Source: Mesorhizobium tamadayense | Lineage (GTDB): Bacteria > Pseudomonadota > Alphaproteobacteria > Rhizobiales > Rhizobiaceae | NCBI RefSeq assembly: GCF_003863365.1 | Contig: NZ_RQXT01000057.1 | Location: forward strand, 1-45,193 | Length of the DNA stretch: 45,193 nucleotides | Direction: 5' to 3' | In this document: piece by piece, positions 43,524 through 45,193 of the stretch | Numbering within the stretch: the stretch's first letter is position 1 | How the letters are laid out: each line of letters opens with the position of its first letter | Translations under genes and position numbers: made by a program | The notes under the pieces: generated by a model | What the model was told of the DNA's origin: nothing | Database searches by the model: none | The model's input: only the letters and a program-made list of their open reading frames with translations

Positions 43524-44216
43524 TCAATGACGCTTCCAGGATGGGACGAGCAGCCATATGGCCCAAATCACATTTAGGACCTCGGCCGCCTCGATGCCGA
43601 TTACGTGCGTTGGCGAGAAGCCTTCAGACCCGGCGGTCCAGCCTTGCAGCCAGTAAGCGAGGCCAGAGAGCGCCATCAGGTAAGCGATCGGGCGCGGGAT
43701 CTTCGCCGCTAGGGCTACTGTGACAGCCAAGAGCGCCAAAGCGAGGCCCAACGCGAAGGCCTCGTAGCTTCTCGCCCCCCATTCCAGCCAACGGACGGTC
43801 TCAGCTGCTGCAAAGCGCGCCGCCTTCTCTGCCTCGGGAGCGCTCACCCAAGCGTTTACCGCCCGCTTGAGCGCGACTCCGTCCACCGCCAGCACCACTC
43901 CGTAGAGGGCAAAAGCGACAACTGTCAAAGCTGCGCCAAATCGCCCGGTCCACTTGGCAGTTTCACCCTGAAAGTCGAGGCCAAAGAACAGGGTCAACAG
44001 CCCCGCCAAAAAAATTGCGGTGCACGCGAACTGAGCGACGTGGACGATAGTCCACGTGCCGCTGGCGGCATACCCCTCGAAGATGACTGGATGGTTGTTG
44101 GCGTCCCCGCCGGCATGGAACAACGTAACGATGACGTAGAGAATTTGCCCCAACAGGAGCAACCAAGCCGAAAGACGCAGCGTCAGTCGCCGGTCAGATT
44201 CTGTGTTGTTTTCCAC
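43524..44216 (-). CDS. Integral membrane protein of unknown function (possibly DUF4386-like)
   Basis: About 230 residues from a GTG at 44216, chosen because GGGGAGG lies 6 bases upstream; the frame is open to 44420, but that extension lacks a site. Six or so hydrophobic segments span the protein: LTLRLSAWLLLLGQILYVIV, FACTAIFLAGLLTLFFGL, LTVVAFALYGVVLAVDGVAL, a stretch with FALGLALALLAVTVALAA, and LNVIWAIWLLVPSW at the end. The layout resembles DUF4386-type membrane proteins, but this is only an impression. It looks intact, unlike most neighbours. Confidence 0.6.
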   Translation of the reverse strand: MENNTESDRRLTLRLSAWLLLLGQILYVIVTLFHAGGDANNHPVIFEGYAASGTWTIVHVAQFACTAIFLAGLLTLFFGLDFQGETAKWTGRFGAALTVVAFALYGVVLAVDGVALKRAVNAWVSAPEAEKAARFAAAETVRWLEWGARSYEAFALGLALALLAVTVALAAKIPRPIAYLMALSGLAYWLQGWTAGSEGFSPTHVIGIEAAEVLNVIWAIWLLVPSWKRH

Positions 44217-44441
44217 GACGGTCCTCCCCTCGAACCATGCGGCCGTTTCTAGTGTCTGCGTCTTGCCCAGAGAGTCAAGAAAAGTGTCGAGCGCCATCGG
44301 TGCTGATGCTGCCGCACCTGGCCGTCGAAATCTGGAATTTGCGCCCCTGTCCCGGCTGATCCATGCTAGGAAGCGAACGCGGCAGATACCGGTTACCCGC
44401 CTGCACCGCGGCAAGCGCAACCCGCCGTTCTGCAGTCAGCA

Positions 44442-44640
44442 TTAGTCGGTGCTGTTGAGGCTGCACATTCGTATCAGCCATGCCCCATCAGCTTGGCGTT
44501 CAAAGACGTCGACGGATGTGCCGTTGCCCACCGCTAATCCTTCAGTATAGGTGGCCAGGCACCAGGCGAGATCGCCCGTTCTGCCGGCGTGGATCACCGT
44601 CAGGGCTATAACGGCCTGTTTGCCGCACATGATTTGATCT
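44442..44640 (-). pseudogene. Remnant of a SnoaL/DUF4440-like protein (C-terminal part)
   Basis: The minus-strand frame ends with GDLAWCLATYTEGLAVGNGT followed by VDVFERQADGAWLIRMCSLN. This is the last strands of the cone-shaped NTF2/SnoaL/DUF4440 fold (the DG-W-I-R-M pattern). The first half of the family is not present: the 50 residues upstream in this frame (to 44783) are basic, Cys-rich and unrelated. It is probably a truncated gene fused by chance to upstream DNA. Confidence 0.55.
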
Positions 44641-45193
44641 GCAATAGTCGGAATACGATCAAGATCGAAGTGGCCCCACGGGGGACGCAGCTTTCGCGGT
44701 GGTCGACATCGACACCCTTTGGCGCAACAAAGAGACAGGCCTGGATTTTCATTGGAAGGGACGCGTCTGCAAAATCTATTCAAAGCTCCGGACGGGGGAA
44801 TGGAAGTTTTATTGGCAGACCAGTGCGCTCACCTTCCCTCCAAGGGCTCGCCCCAAGCGGCACGGTTGAAGCCACTAGATGCGGGTCACCTGTCAACAAC
44901 CAAGCCTCTAGCCATGAGCGAGAAACGCTGGCCAGTTGGCACAAGAACAAGCCTTAACTTCCCACCGATGCGTCCTGCGCCGCCTGGCGTCCCTCGCTGA
45001 GGCAAATAACCGCTCCAAGGACGTTCGGAGAGCTGTCGTCACGCATTCGGCTTCCCATGCTTCTCAGGCGTCACCGCCTGGTTCGTGAACTGCAGATTGC
45101 GATCGTCTCGGCCGGCGCCCCCTGCACTCATGGCAGTAGATGACTTTCACCAAGTCCCAATGCATCGCGCCATGGTCCGGGCCCAAGCGCTTG
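44641..45193. other. No firm gene to the window edge
   Basis: No gene I can support. A minus-strand frame entering from the right edge reads GPDHGAMHWDLVKVIYCHEC with two cysteines and stops after about 40 codons. It may be the end of a gene lying mostly outside the window. Other frames look like shadows. Confidence 0.3.

Noticed and set aside
1..45193. CRISPR array, tRNA or rRNA genes
   Set aside because: No regularly spaced direct repeats with unique spacers and no recognisable tRNA or rRNA segments were seen by eye on either strand.

Overview
The window looks like accessory DNA of a Mesorhizobium-type member of the Hyphomicrobiales. The basis is a DUF768-type protein (42141-42362) of a family I know mainly from Mesorhizobium, an ExoX/SyrA-type exopolysaccharide regulator, a MucR tail, a TrbB fragment, an IS66 remnant, and rhizobial ExoF/ExoP/ExsH-type surface polysaccharide genes. 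This rests on recalled family similarity; no search was run.

Region 1 (about 0.4-21.7 kb) encodes a Wzx/Wzy-type exopolysaccharide pathway. It holds a Crp/Fnr-type regulator, the polyprenyl-phosphate sugar-1-phosphate transferase that starts the repeat unit, four GT4 enzymes (two on the minus strand) and one GT2, a sulfotransferase-like protein, a Wzx-type flippase, a Tat-exported GH16 glycanase, a Wzy-type polymerase, an ExoX/SyrA-like small membrane protein, a Wzc/ExoP-type co-polymerase kinase and a Wza/ExoF-type export protein. Three of its promoter regions carry the same 18-bp CRP-like palindrome (1386-1403, 4460-4477, 20250-20267), the first of them beside the divergent Crp/Fnr gene. 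The simplest reading is a small local regulon.

Region 2 (about 22.1-34.9 kb) is a second locus. Ten plus-strand genes are packed with mostly overlapping stops and starts: six GT2 proteins (one fused to a methyltransferase), a UDP-glucuronate decarboxylase-like enzyme, a Gfo/Idh/MocA oxidoreductase, a second short-chain epimerase and a NodB-type deacetylase. They converge on a Wzm/Wzt ABC exporter whose ATPase has the C-terminal domain that in O-antigen systems reads a chain cap. The locus therefore probably makes a separate ABC-exported glycan, such as an O-antigen or capsule.

Region 3 (about 34.9-45.2 kb) is a patchwork: an IS66 end, a second GH16 enzyme with Ca-binding RTX repeats (ExsH-like), a trbB stub, a TacA/TacT-type toxin-antitoxin pair with a 19-bp palindromic operator, a two-repeat HARP-domain protein, a small Tat-signal gene broken at a seven-G run, DUF768, two microproteins, an intact membrane protein, and tails of mucR and a SnoaL/DUF4440-like gene. 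It reads as a decayed mobile-element border. No rRNA, tRNA or CRISPR array was seen.
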